Source of the DNA: Atriophallophorus winterbourni
Taxonomy: Eukaryota; Platyhelminthes; Trematoda; Plagiorchiida; Microphallidae
Direction: 5' to 3'
DNA length: 64,000 bases
Assembly (NCBI GenBank): GCA_013407085.1
Contig: JACCGJ010012940.1
Span: forward strand, 47,783-111,782
Below, one piece after another: positions 21,333-33,600 of the stretch. Position 1 is the first letter of the stretch. Every line of letters begins with the position of its first letter. The notes under the pieces were generated by a model, which made no database searches, was not told where the DNA came from, and worked only from the letters and a program-made list of their open reading frames with translations. The position numbers and the translations under genes are program-made.

Positions 21333-21477
21333 TTTGTTGCTTAGGAGAAGTTACCAAAAGATTGGAAGTGATTTGTGATGATTATTTGAATAACAATCAA
21401 AACTAATCAATAATTCTGTAATTCAATTTCTCGTTGTTAGTTACATTTATTAATACACGCTGTGTGATTCAAGTGAG

Positions 21478-21546
21478 TGTGGTTATTCTCAATTCAATTC
21501 TTGGGTTGGTTAATTCACTCAATTCAATACAATTCAATTCATCACA
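21478..21546. repeat. AATTC/CAATT-rich low-complexity stretch
   Basis: Repeated CAATT and CAATTCAATTC units, with a similar short run near 23835-23865. Probably a degenerate microsatellite, perhaps an element tail. Confidence 0.6.
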
Positions 21547-22079
21547 TGATTACAGCTCTCTTCGTAGGTGGCTACCGATCTTAGGCTAAAAATCATCATC
21601 CCGTCACACTATTACCTGGTTGGTCTGTTGAGTAACTCATGAAAGTCCTTCTGAGTCTGCTATCGCAACTTCATCTCTGTTCCCCATAGGCTTTTCTGGC
21701 TTGGCAATCTTTTTTGATGGTTTCTTAATGGTCGAATACCGGTCCTTGGTGTATATCTGTGGCGCTGATTCTTATGATTATCTGCCAACTGTGTCTACAT
21801 ATTTCCTCTTGTCTGATCTGACTTTCCGCTTGAAAATTCTGTTCGATTCTGTATATTCGTTTTTTGCTTTTGCACTTGTTGCTCTCGTTCTATTGTTGTT
21901 CATCGCTGCTTTTTTCTCTTCTTTCTTTCATCTTCAATAGCGTTTCTACTAAAATCCATTCCTTGTGCGTGTATGTTTTGGTGCCCAGAACCTATTCATA
22001 TTTGGGGCCGCGCTTCTTTTAGTTTCTGTCACTTCTGTTCTATCATTTCTTCTTAAAGAAAACTTTCCAGGATCTGAAA

Positions 22080-22740
22080 CTAGTTGAAGAGGTTGACATT
22101 GTACTCTTCTTCCTTCCCACTGTCTTTCACCATAGCGGTGTTGTAGCGCTATCGTTCGCTGGAATCATCTATCAAATGTTTCTTCAACTTCATATTCACA
22201 TTGGCAACAAATGAAGAATGTTGTTAAGCTAAGTCAGCTTCTCGTTTGACGCATATATGTTAAGGAGTGCGTCGAAACGTTTCTTAATACACACGTGGTT
22301 GATCTGGTTTTCTGTTGACATATCTGATATTACCCAGCTCGCTGTGTAACCTTCTGTGGTGAAAAAAACGTTCGCTAATGAAAAGATTTCTTTCGGTGCA
22401 TAGGTCCGCCAATCGCTCCATGTTGTCATTCAATTCCCTTAGCTCTTGGTGCAGCATTATTTTCTTTTGCCCTATGTTATCACTGCCAATCTTGACATTA
22501 AAGTCACTCAATACGATGACTATGTCCCTCATTGTTCTGTCTTGTATGATTGCTGATAGTCTGTTGTAAAATTCCTCCTTCTACTCATCTTCACTGTCGT
22601 TCTTCTGGGAGTAGCATTGGATTATGTCCATGTTTGAAACAAAGAATTGTTTTGATCTGATAATGGCTGCAGTTGAACGAGGTTGGTCTGCCACATCCAA
22701 GAAAAAATTTCAAGATTACTATCAGCGTCATGATAAATTG
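22080..22740 (-). mobile_element. RTE-like endonuclease remnant
   Basis: Minus-strand frames give QFFVSNMDIIQCYSQKNDS, then DIVIVLSDFNVKIGSDNIGQ, LRELNDNMERLADLC, FFHHRR and, after a frameshift, ENQINHVCIKKRF. This order (NVIQCYAPTND, then GDFNAKIG, NDNGERF, FHHKRIH, ENQIDHVCI) is the apurinic-type endonuclease of RTE-clade retroposons such as the schistosome SR2 group. Several stops and frameshifts; no RT domain recognised nearby. Confidence 0.82.
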
Positions 22741-23883
22741 TGTTAGACACCTGAATATCTGTTGTGCTCAAATGTTCGTATTGTCATTTATCCATTACTT
22801 TGCAAAAAAATTCTTGATGATTTGCATTCGGCACACTTAGACATTGAAAAAATAAATCGTTGGCCGGACAATTAAGTTGGTGGCCTGAAATTGATACTGA
22901 TATCCGTAGAACTGCTTCTTTGTGCAATTGTTGTCAACACAGATAATTCCGTCACTCATTACAATGGACTCCATGGTCATTGAATTCTGAAGCCTGGCAA
23001 CAAATTCATATAGATTATTGTGGACAATTTCTAAAGAAATACCATGCTTTTGTAATAATCGCTTCGTCTTCAAAATGGCAAGATGTATTCTTTACTGCTG
23101 AATCCAATACTGATTTCACAATACTTACGGAATGTTTTTAGCCTGAATGTGTACCTAGTGCTGTCGTGAGTAATAATGGAAGCAACTTCTAGGTTTCCAT
23201 TGTTTCTTGGTGGCTAAATTCAGTTAGTTGTTGACGTTTGCTCACTGCACCTAAACATCTACAATCGAATGTATTAGCCGAAACATTTGATGAACGTGAT
23301 CGTTTCCTGACAATTTCTTGCTTCAATCTCGTAGTAGTAAACATTCAACCACTGGAAATACACCATCCATGTTATCAAAATGTCGATCCTTGATATCTTA
23401 TTTGCTAGAACTTGGATTGAACAAAGTATCATTTCATCGAGGAAATGATTACCGTCCAAGTACCGGTATCGTATTAGACAAGATTGGAGGAAATATAATG
23501 AAAATACTTTATCTGGAATACAGCGTTGCACACGCGTCAATTGTGTTCTGATATTGTATGCGTTAGCAATAATTAAAAACACTTCTAGATTATTCAGAGC
23601 ATAGTGAATCGAGTGAAGCTGTGAGACAATCGAAACGACCGATCAACAAACCTATTAAAGATTACAAGAACCAGATGACGATTGTGAACTGTGGTGGATG
23701 TGGTGACTATTCAAATGACAATCAATAATAATGTTATTCATAATCTCATTGTTAACCTAAAGGACATCAATATTTAACGCGTCATTCGAATGCTGAGCCT
23801 GATTGATACTCACTTTTATTTGTTGCTTGGTGGCCAGAATATACTCAATACAATACAATTCATTACTATATTGACTCCGAACT

Positions 23884-24120
23884 AAGCTATCGAAAGCATG
23901 TTCTTCAAAAACTCGTGAAGTAAATTTTAAGAGACCTAATGGTTTTTACCAACATAATTGAACCACAAGTGCGGCCAGGTCAATGGCCAACTTTCTGATT
24001 TCAACTAACTGTAGGGTATATTTTTGGAAAACGAAAAAGTTTCTTTCTGTACACATATCCTAGCCTAGGTATGAAGCGCTGTCGTAGTATGGTGAGCATG
24101 CTCTGTAAACTAGCTCTAGA
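23884..24120. repeat. Left arm of a long inverted repeat
   Basis: The reverse complement matches 25472-25702 along about 230 bp with scattered differences and small gaps. Shared blocks include caagtgnngg next to gtggttcaattatgttggtaaaaaccatta, gaaatcagaaagttg and catgctcaccatactacga. Confidence 0.85.
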
Positions 24121-24394
24121 AAGCATTTTTTATTTCGGTCATTCACCAATATATTTAATATATGGCGGTAAATCCAAAAATGATAAACAACATGCTCAGG
24201 CTTGCACGAATTATGTGTAGAGGACAAAGAGTTACATATAAAATAAACTATGACATCAAAGAAAAACCTTATGAAACTTCTTAAGATTCAACATCCAAAT
24301 ATGTGAAATGCTAAACGGCGGTAAATCCTGCTAATTCACATAATCCCTGGGATCTCACTAACTTTCATGTGTTACGAAAGCGAAAAAGCTGGGC

Positions 24395-24945
24395 GTGTGG
24401 ATTAACAGTGACTTGAAGTCTTAACGGCAATATGCTGTAGTATACAAAAAGTGCTGTCAGACCGTGCCACTGCTCGGAAGTATCTTCGGTGGTTTCACTA
24501 GGCAGGTACTTTCACGGATAATGAACACCTAGATTCGGCCCACAATGAAGTAAACTAGCATGGTCCCCATACTTACAGAAGGACATGACTTAAATGCAAC
24601 GTTTATACAAGCACGCTACAGAACTAATGACCGGACTATACAACCGGCCATAAGAGGAGAGGATTGCAACTCTGAATCTGTTCGATATTTCTTACTGTTT
24701 TGTCAGGTGTTATTTGATCCTGCAGTTCAACATTCTGCATACAGTGAATCTCCTACTTGAACACCTGTTTAATTGCCAAGAACCACGTGGTAGCCGATCT
24801 CATGGCCATATACTAACCATTCCACACTCCAGATCAAATTGTCGAAGGTCCTTCTTTGTTGTCCGAGTTTGTTTTATATGGAACTCTCTGCCCCCCACAC
24901 ATTATTTGTGCATCAATCCTAAACATGTTCAATGTTGACCAAACC
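24395..24945 (+). mobile_element. CR1-like 3' remnant between inverted-repeat arms
   Basis: Frames read LGVWINSDLKS, then GSIFGGFTRQVLSRIMNT and, near the end, HILTIPHSRSNCRRSFF followed by VRVCFIWNSLPP. These match the RT C-terminal region of the element at 49.6-53.8 kb (LGVCISGNLKS, LPRIMNVYLRP, RIDCRRHFFAVRAIFLWNSL). Multiple stops and frameshifts. The segment lies wholly between the two arms at 23884 and 25472. Confidence 0.8.
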
Positions 24946-25471
24946 CAAACTCACAACTCAGTACATAAACTGAATTTTCATACTAACAAAAAATCTTTGT
25001 TAATGGTGTGTATTCCTGATATTCTCAATCTATGGTTACTGTAAAGTATTTTCTTTTTAGACCATTGAATCTTTGAATTAACTTGAATAACCTTGAACGA
25101 AACCAAATTCATAACTCGAAGCACGTTCTCACCTGCAGTAAGTTCTGTAGAATTTATCAGTTTTTATTGGTATTCCAATTTGAAATCGTTTAGCCATTGA
25201 TGTTACCGTGTGTTGCTAGACACGGAGATTGACAAATGAATTGGCTGAGCAGCTGCCATATTGTCCCGTTTCAACTAAGTGCCTCGGGTAACTGCGAGTT
25301 GATTGTGCAGACAAGCATGCGGAATAAAGCGCGTGCGTACTATGTGCTACATTGTATGGCAGTGAATTCTAGACCATCAAGACAAGACATGAGAATAAGT
25401 AGTTGGTTACCATTTATGGATTTACCACCGTATCTTAAACATATTGGTGAATGGAGGAAGTGATAATTCCT

Positions 25472-25702
25472 TTCTAGAGCTAATCTACAGAGCATGTTCA
25501 CCATACTACGAGAGCTCCTCGTACGTTGGTTGGAATATGTGTACAGAAAAATTGTCGTTTTTCAAAAATATACACTTCACTGAGTTGAAATCAGAAAGTT
25601 GACCATTGAACTGGCGGCACTTGTGGTTCAATTATGTTGGTAAAAACCATTAAATCTCCTGACATCAACTCCACGAGTTTTTGAAAAACAAGCTCTCGAG
25701 CG
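25472..25702. repeat. Right arm of a long inverted repeat
   Basis: Mirror of 23884-24120. The arms enclose about 1.35 kb, including a CR1-like remnant. No terminal transposase ORF was found. Confidence 0.85.
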
Positions 25703-25739
25703 CCTACTTTTGGGGGGTACTTCATAAATTGTCATCCGC

Positions 25740-26290
25740 ATGCAAATGCGGATTTCGTTTGATGATCCTAGGTCACGCCATCAGCGTGCAACTGACATCG
25801 ATCTACCGATTACTACCTATCGCTGTGAGCACTGTGGGGGTATCGGATCTTCTGAGTCTTACTCTTTTGTCATCTAAACACGACATGCGATTGTGATGTA
25901 CGTCTATGCAGGGCATCGACCACTTGAGGCTAACAAATATGTGAGTACTACTACTCACTGTCAAGCAAACTTTGCCATAATTCCTTTTAGTAAGAATGAT
26001 CCTCGACTTGCTCTTGACAGATCATATTGGATGCATTGTGTACAGCGTCGTCTGCAAGCTGGGAAGGAGCAGATACAGCTCTTGGCTACTAAACGCAGAT
26101 CACACCTCCGGCGTACAACTGTCATCGATCGACCGAGTTATGCGAGCGCTGCGGGAGAGATTGTTCCTAACGAATCGGACTGTTTAATTATTCGAGAAGC
26201 TGCGGAACATAAAAAACATGCGATTATGACGTACATCCATGGTCGACATCGACTGAAGGAGGCCAACAACATAGGTGCACTTACGTCCTC
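25740..26290 (+). repeat. Diverged direct repeat, two units
   Basis: Unit 1 (about 25755-25945) and unit 2 (about 26090-26280) share, in order, a block around gtgcaactgacatcgat / gtacaactgtcatcgat, then catgcgattgtgatgtacgt / catgcgattatgacgtacat, then gcatcgaccacttgaggcta / acatcgactgaaggaggcca. A third, shorter copy is at 2280-2385. Short open frames here are not supported as genes. Confidence 0.65.
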
Positions 26291-26339
26291 TGCTTATTTT
26301 CAAAATCCTTATAACAATGCTGTATGCGTCATCTGATTT

Positions 26340-29300
26340 CAACCACTGAATTGACTACTTGCCAGTAGCAATAATTGTTGACATCAAGTGAATACCAAGT
26401 TGTGATAAGTAAAGAGCGACCAACCTGTTCAATCAAATTTGCCAACACATATGACCATTGTCTTGATCGAAGAGCCTCATTTCATGCAATTCTATCCATG
26501 GATGCGTAGAAAATTCGTGCAACTAGAGAATTCGTAGTTATGACATGCAATCTACATACATGCTATTCGATGGCGTCGTAATACTCGGTGTCTATCACAC
26601 ACTAACTATTATCTAAATAAAGATGTGGACACCACATCGTTTTATCTTCTCTCAGACATCATTACTGTTTAATTGAAAAACGCCGTATAGTGAGGAGTAT
26701 TTTTAACTGCGAAATCTTTCAAATTTCTACCATATGTAAATAGTTACTTCGGTGATACAGCCACAATCGATGCAGTTCACATGAAACGTGTAAAGTTCAC
26801 AAAAGTTCGAGTCTTTGTTCTATTGACGTTTCAGATAATCAAACACGAAGTGATCATTTATGTAATTTCTCTATATGAGGTATTGTTTGTGCTCACTATG
26901 CATACCATTACATCCTAATTACCATCGACGAAATAAAATCAAACCTATTAACATGTCATCATTTTGTTTTAACAGTCCACATGGTAAGTGCTCAACCAAA
27001 TAGTATATTTTAGTTTATACTATTTGTAAAACTAACTGAACAATTTTTCAGTAGTTTATGGACCATTTATTGTGGTGCTCATATCCCTATCATCAAAAAT
27101 ATGGTCGTTAATAAGCACCATGAGTGTTTGACCAGGAATCACTTTGTGACTCTGAATTTGAACACTATTGGTTTTCGTAAAACCCATATTTATCAGCAAC
27201 ATGCAAGTATATCTTTGTTTACTTGCTGGTAGTGTTTAAATTGGTAGAATACACTAAACGTGAAACCGCTGTGCAGGATATGCTTAAACGATGAGTTTAT
27301 TAAAAAATATTTTTTGAAGTTCACGCTTTCAAATAAAACAATTCGTTATTTTTTATACGAATATATTTTTTCAGGATTCCTAAAGCTAACAATTGAAAGC
27401 TCTAATTAATTTTAATAAAACAGTGTTATATATATATATTGATTATGCAATCACCTCAACAGAGTCTAGCTTAGTATTTATATGATCCCATTGAAAAATT
27501 TTAAAAAAATGTCTAAAACACAATATTTAAAACATACATATACATATTACATGCACATGAGGAATTTTTTTCTAATTTTGCTGCAGACATTGATTCTACA
27601 ATAATGGTGTTTCGTTATATTGCCTCATCTTGCGCCTGAAATACCTCAACATTGATGACATGTGATTTAGCTGATTTTTTTAAAATCCATCTTATTGTGT
27701 AATCAAGATTATAACCGATTCAAATTTACGTAATAAACATTGGATTGGATTCTAGACGCAACCGATTTTAAAGATTCACAAAGTCAGCTCATTTAATCAC
27801 ATGTTGGTCTTATGAACACGAGTGCACAACGGAACGAAAAGCATAAGTACGACCACGATGCGCGTATGTTCCCGTGAAGTTACCTCGTTAATTTTTATCT
27901 TTGAATTAAATTGTCATCAACATTTTTCCAACACTAATGAACCACTAATTTGATTAACTCCCAGATGACTTTCCGTCTGTTGCAAATTGATTAGTCATCT
28001 GACGTTTTGCACCCGAATCAAGATTTATTTCAATACTAGGTAGGTTCTTGAGGTTCCGATAAGCAAACTTTGGGCTAATTGATGATTGGTTGGGATTATT
28101 CGCTGTTAAGTCTTCAAATAATTAAAACCCAATTATATTTTGTTTTCAGAGTTCTAACTACGATGACAGCGAAGCCTACAACATGTTTTGCAGCTCCGCT
28201 GATTTTGATTGTAAAGCTTCACATCAGTGACTAGTAACACTCGACTTCATCTAGTATTCAATTAGTGAGTTTTCAGTCAAACAACTAAAAAAGATGTTAG
28301 AGAAACTAGCACGTTTAAACACGACGCGAGTAGCCACTAGAATAAGCTAGATTTTGAAAAGGTAAAACATTCGTTGCATGATCATCAAGCTGATTTATAT
28401 ATCAAAATGTTCATGGTAACCGCTACTAGCTCATTCATAAACGCGCTTCGAATCCGGAGCATATCATTTATCCAAAGAGTTCAGAAGCATCGGGTGCCTC
28501 GAATGCATCTAAACTCGCATAATATTTAACTAGGCAAGAAAATATTTTTCTGTATGGGTGATGAAATTATCAAACAATGATTTCCATAATCTCCTAATGA
28601 ATTTATCTCTAAATGAATATTCAGTATTCTATTGATATTGATTTTTCGTTTTGTAAATGTATCTGGCTGCTGATCATTGGTTTACGATCATCGATGGGAC
28701 TATACTGCAAATATAATCAAGATAAGATGGCCAATAAATATAGGCATCAGACATTTTTATCCACAATGTCTTTTGTAACAAGAAACATTACAATTTACGT
28801 TTAGATTCTACATCGAATCTTAAGTGTTTTTAAAAACATGTATACTGACCAACACAAAATGTTTCAGACTTCCAAATTCGTTTCGAAGAGAGCGAACTAA
28901 TTTTAAATTCTTTTGTTTTTTTAGATGCGAGTAATGTTCAAATCACAGATGTGGCTTTTGATAGAAACAACGTTATTAATTTTTATATGTGGAACCGAAC
29001 CGGATTAAATTTATTTGCTTAACTATTACTTGGATTATTTATGATCAACGGCAGAGAGTATAACTCATTCATCTAAAATTAATGATTTGAACCGAAGTTG
29101 TTGAACAATAACAAGATATCAACAAAAAGTTTAATCTAAGAATAGTTAGTGAATTTTACTCACTGCAAATCTACTGTATTTCTACCCTCTCGTTAAATAA
29201 ATATTGTAATAACCGTATGCTGTCTAATTCACACTCATATAATCTAAGAGTCTGATTACAGTTTCAATAGCAGGTGAAAAATGGAGTCATCCAAAAACAT

Positions 29301-30200
29301 CGCGAAACGCACGATACTTACTGAATTAATTCTATACAGAAGTGATCACAATATCCCACACAGTCAGCTTTTAAACCCAGGTCGATATGAATGCAGATGC
29401 ACACCCCACATTCAATCGCCCAATCAACGTTGGCACACTTGCAGCTAAGTGTGCAACATAGTATGTCATCGCACGGTGAATAACGGTTGGCCTTGTGTGA
29501 TTCCGCTCACGTACTTATGCCAAAGTACAACGGAGATAAGGAGGAATGTGAAGTTAAAAATGATTAACTGTTGTGAAAAGCGCGCCATCTACATAGGTTA
29601 TCTGAAAGCATTGAAAGTTTCAAGGTGAAATTATGATCGATGAGCTCTGTATGTGACTCAGGTGATGCCGGTGGCGCACCAAACTAAGTGCAGTTGCCAA
29701 ATTGAGCTTAAAAAAGCTACCATGTGAAAATGTCTCATATTGATAAAGAAATGAAATTTTCAGCAAATTGAGAGGAAAAATGTTAAATACTAGAATTCAA
29801 AATATAATGACAACTGTGTTTCTACGCCGGTAATTCTGATTAGCAAAATCCCAAACCATTTCATTGAAACAATGCAGTTTCCACGATATTATTGCTAACG
29901 GTTTTTTATTAAAAAAAATCTGAGAGGTTTATACAATAAATATTTTTGTTTTCTCAAAGGTTATGTGTAATTCCCCAAGCTACTTGTTTGATATAGAACA
30001 TAGTCTTAATACATTAATCGGAACCACAATACACGTCTGTAAATTTTAAAGTGTATATTTTGTTATTGATCTCATATAAGCAAATATACACTGTATTGAT
30101 TATGCCGTGTTATCGGTACTAAGTTGTAATGATTTAGTGATATACTAAGACTGCAAGTTTATCGTTAGATTTCGCCTGGGAAAGTTATTCAGTATTTGTG
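26340..30200. other. AT-rich spacer with no gene recognised
   Basis: About 3.9 kb. Contains a fragment of the hammerhead-associated repeat (27060-27240), a TA run near 27427-27440 and homopolymer-rich tracts. No frame has family signal. Confidence 0.65.
27060..27240 (+). repeat. Internal fragment of the ~240-bp hammerhead repeat unit
   Basis: The order gtgttt-gaccaggaatcactttgtga, ctctgaatttgaac, then a segment ending cttgctggtagtg aligns with 49250-49370 and 42780-42880, which are the parts between hammerheads in those copies. No ribozyme core is left here. Confidence 0.65.
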
Positions 30201-30229
30201 GGGAATCAGAGTTAGCACTCGTACAGTTG

Positions 30230-30600
30230 GCAAGTTTTGACTTGAATATAGCTAAATTGGTTGAGCTTATCAAATCGGCAGGTAGGGACTTCTAAACAGC
30301 ACACACACCGAATCAAAATGCCTGTGAAAGTTCTATGTGGACCTTGATATTTCCAAATTTCAGCCATGACCTCGGGGCTGCTGGAAGTTCGAATTGGCAA
30401 TAATTTATCCATGAGGTGGGAAACCGTAGTGAGAACTTTGTACGCAAAGATAAGATCGGTTCGCATTCTCCTTTGTGAAAGCGTCCACTGTTTCAGTTGT
30501 CTGAGTTTAAGCGTTCGACAGTATTGCGGTTTCAACCGCATGGATAGAGGTGATGTTGGTATGAGAGAAATTCCTCGCTTATTAAAGAGACACGATTGTT
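30230..30600 (-). mobile_element. CR1-like RT C-terminal remnant
   Basis: The minus frame gives QRRMRTDLIFAYKVLTTVSH, similar to QRRIRRDIILTYRIVSTERH of the element at 49657-50103 (about 49945). Flanking residues also follow the CR1 C-terminal pattern until the frame drifts into unrelated sequence. Confidence 0.68.
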
Positions 30601-30704
30601 AAACGAGAAGAACATACACGATGTTGCCAGATTTTCTACACGTTTTCAACGCTGTGCGTTGTGCGTATATATTTTTGAGCGACCTATTTCATAAAAAATG
30701 TTTG

Positions 30705-30785
30705 CTGTAGTATAGTATAGTGTACTATAGTATAGTTTGTAATATAGTACACTATAGTATTGTACAGTATTGTATATTATGGTTT
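30705..30785. repeat. TATAG/TAGTA-type tandem repeat
   Basis: Imperfect 5-bp units (AGTAT/TATAG) on both strands, including the partly palindromic tagtgtactatagta. A decayed microsatellite. Confidence 0.75.
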
Positions 30786-30857
30786 TTATTAGTTAGGTAT
30801 ATTACGGAAAATTAAGGTGGTGTAGTATATTATAAAATAATGAATAATAGTGAAATA

Positions 30858-30965
30858 TAATGCTCATTTGCATGCATTTCCATCACACACACCCGACGAC
30901 CGGTTTCATGCTCTTTGCACTCATCGGTTAGGGAGAGTAAGATCAAGATCCGCATGCTCTTGAAC
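30858..30965 (-). ncRNA. Hammerhead-like repeat (core position 4 changed)
   Basis: The minus strand reads C-CGATGA, stem II GTGC / GCAT, GAAAC, CGGTC. The expected U4 of CUGANGA is C here, which should impair cleavage. Stem II and the ACCGGTC part are kept. It is flanked by catgcggatcttgatcttac upstream and catgcaaatgagcatt downstream, shared with the copies at 36.1 and 54.5 kb. Confidence 0.6.
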
Positions 30966-31467
30966 TATATTATGTATAATGAAGAACCCTTTTTACGTGA
31001 AAGAAATAAGATACTTACTTTTAGCTATGATTTGTAATCTAGGATCCGACAGCAAAAGCATACAAGATCGCATGCGCAATATAATAATGTATGTGCTTGA
31101 TATTTGTATCCATGTTCGATTTTGTCCAAAAGTGACTAATAAACACGAATATGGAATATGTTTTTCTTCAACTTTGTAAAACAAAAGAAATTGAACCGCA
31201 AACTCAAAAAATATCGAAAATGTTGGTCTTCTATGACAATTCCGTCCAACGTGCAGCCAATTCTATCACAAAAACATTCGAAAACTATCTACTTTTATAT
31301 TATCATTGAATACCTTTAACTAACCCTCATGTTAGTCAATTTTCCAGGAAGAAAATACCTTAATGTTTGTCAACTAAATGGTGACTAATTTTTAAATCCA
31401 CGTTGAATCTGAGTCTCAAAATTGGATTGTGAGTAACAAAATTGATTTTAATTGAAAGATTCTTATT

Positions 31468-31553
31468 TGCACATCCCACGACCGGTTTCATTCTGTTTGC
31501 ACTCGTCAGGTGGAGACAGAACGATCCGGATTCGCATGTCTTGAAACAAATCA
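31468..31553 (-). ncRNA. Hammerhead-like repeat, core conserved, stem II weak
   Basis: The minus strand reads CTCCAC, CTGACGA, a segment with GTGCAAACAGAAT, GAAAC, CGGTC, GTGGGA. All fixed core bases (CUGANGA, GAAA, H17 = C) are present and stem I can form CCAC/GTGG. Stem II is damaged because GTGC faces GAAT instead of GCAC. Confidence 0.65.
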
Positions 31554-31789
31554 ACATGTTTGCATTCTATTAAATTTTTTGTGAACTCATATTTCCACTC
31601 AAGGTGCTGATCCGAATAAACTTTTCTTTGTTTTCTTTTTAGCCGTTCGAAGTAAACTCAGCCGCATTAGTCTTAAAGTTTGCCTCTTCTTCTTAATGCT
31701 AAGGCTACTACAGATTTTCAGGAAAGATATAGCTCTTATAAGTCCTTGTGAAATCATCGTGTTGTTCCAACATTCACACAGACTGTCTT

Positions 31790-32085
31790 GCTGTGAACCG
31801 AATCAGTCTTCCCCCAGAACGGTCGATTCGCATATTTGGGCTAGGCGGACCGATATGCAATACCATGGCAGCACATAATTCGATAAGTTGGGATTCGGCG
31901 CACCTCGACGTTTTTCCCAAATCAAGGTTAGTCGAGCGTGGACAATGTGTTGGTGAATCATCTGGTGCTTCGGTCGTCTGGTGGAAGAGAAGTGGCAGCC
32001 AGGAGAAACAACGTGTGCCGGAAACTGGAACAGCGAAGCCAGACAAGTAGTATGCAGTCTATTTCATTTCCAGAAAATAAAATGA
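31790..32085 (+). other. GC-richer island with open frame and AATAAA
   Basis: This stretch is clearly less AT-rich than its surroundings and is open on both strands. On the plus strand a frame reads PPERSIRIFGLGGPICNT, then VERGQCVGESSGASVVWWKR and stops at 32050, with AATAAA about 30 bp later. It could be a 3' exon of an unrecognised plus-strand gene or a dispersed GC-rich repeat. I did not recognise the protein and found no upstream exon. Confidence 0.35.
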
Positions 32086-32689
32086 ATTAATGCACCGCAT
32101 TTGTTGTACAAATTACTGTAGTGATGATTTATAAGCGATTCGGAATCGGGAGAGGATGATTCACGTGAACAGAACATATGTATTTGTTCAGGATCTGAGT
32201 AAAAACATCTAAGTGTAAGAATGTATATTTTTAGTCATTTACTATCATAACTAATAGTTAGCTGGTAGTAACGGTTTCCAGTGTGTCAACATTCGTGGAG
32301 AAAGCGAGGGAAATTCAAATGATTCTTGAAACATTCGGTAAATGGTGAACGACGTATTTATTTTAACACCACAACCACAATGCATGCTACAACCAAGATA
32401 TTAGAAGCCAGATACACGAAGGAAATTTGGCTCAAACTTTCAAGACGTGTATGAAGGGCGATAGCTTCACTGCTGCTGAGATTAGCCGAACTTACATGTC
32501 TATATGTTTTGTATCAGCTGTCGCCGATATTTTTATTCTGTACGTGTCTGTTTTCTTTGGAATGCCCTCCTTGAAACTCTTGTCATCGCGCCCAGCGTCG
32601 AAACTTTCATTCGAAATTTGGACACTTATTTATTGCAACACGATTTAACGACACCTGCATATTGACTCATGAAAAGTATTCAACCGGAC

Positions 32690-32812
32690 TAAGCATGACA
32701 TGACATAATTATTTTTATTCCTTTTTCGTGAACGAATATTTACTATGATATGTAATTATGAAGCTATATGTTTTTTTGTGACCATAAATTCTTGAATCTT
32801 GAATTTTAATTG
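32690..32812 (+). repeat. Possible CR1-like 3' tail
   Basis: The segment ending gtgaccataaattcttgaat, cttgaattt resembles the sequence after the C-terminal ORF of the minus-strand CR1-like element (near 49555-49580 reversed: accataaatccttgaatcc) and the end of the remnant at 25040-25095. Confidence 0.5.
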
Positions 32813-33089
32813 TGAAGAAAGGGTTTCTTCTCCCATATCGGACAGCCTAATCATACAAAACATTCAGGATATCGAACTCAACATATGCCTTAAAAGTAAA
32901 CGCAGCATCGACATCATCCAACATTTCAACGTCAATAAGAAATAATGTTTATTACCCGAATGTAGAGTAAGTTGACTTGAATGAATTGACTTAACCAGAA
33001 TACCACCATCTGGAAAGAAATTTGTGTGCAATCGGATGATAGTCAATCCGTTATTTGCGATAACTTGGAGGAGCACGTTATAAACATAA

Positions 33090-33600
33090 AAATGGTGGAA
33101 GTGTTAAGGCGCGGTATTACACCGTATGGTGTACGTCTAAATGGGAGGCGGTCGAAATTGCCCAGGCAGATCGACTGGCGGTCAATAAGGTGGGTGGGGT
33201 AGAAATCTCCACAATTTGGCGCTCAGCGAACATAAATATTTAATATTCATCTGATAGTTAATAGTTCATTAGATTTGTCTCTACCTTCAACAATTGGTTT
33301 TCCTTGTATACATTAGTCACGTACTTTTATTTATGTGGTCAACTGACCTTGACCTTGTTCACTTGTATTAGATTGATGTGCATGCACACCGTATTAAGAA
33401 AATCTATAACTTATCCAGCTAATACCTACGTGACGTGATAGCCTAAGGCTTAATTTCCGTCTTGCGATAAGGTAGAAATAGAGTTGGTGGGTTGATTGCT
33501 ACTTAGTCATGTTCCCTATCCGAACTATCACCCTTTGTCTGACGAAACTTCTGACATAAGTGAGGCGTTATCTAAAACTGCACACAAATTTCTTTTTATT
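33090..33600 (+). mobile_element. Penelope-like element 3' end, diverged
   Basis: The opening reads MVEVLRRGITPY, then after a frameshift EAVEIAQADRLAVNKVGGVE and STIWRSAN, matching the GIY-YIG tail at 1672-1850 ([12 protein letters not shown] and EISTTWRSA). The 3' UTR follows, ending with the diverged hammerhead-like segment gtctgacgaaacttctgaca at about 33537. Same family as 1330-2130, opposite strand. Confidence 0.8.
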
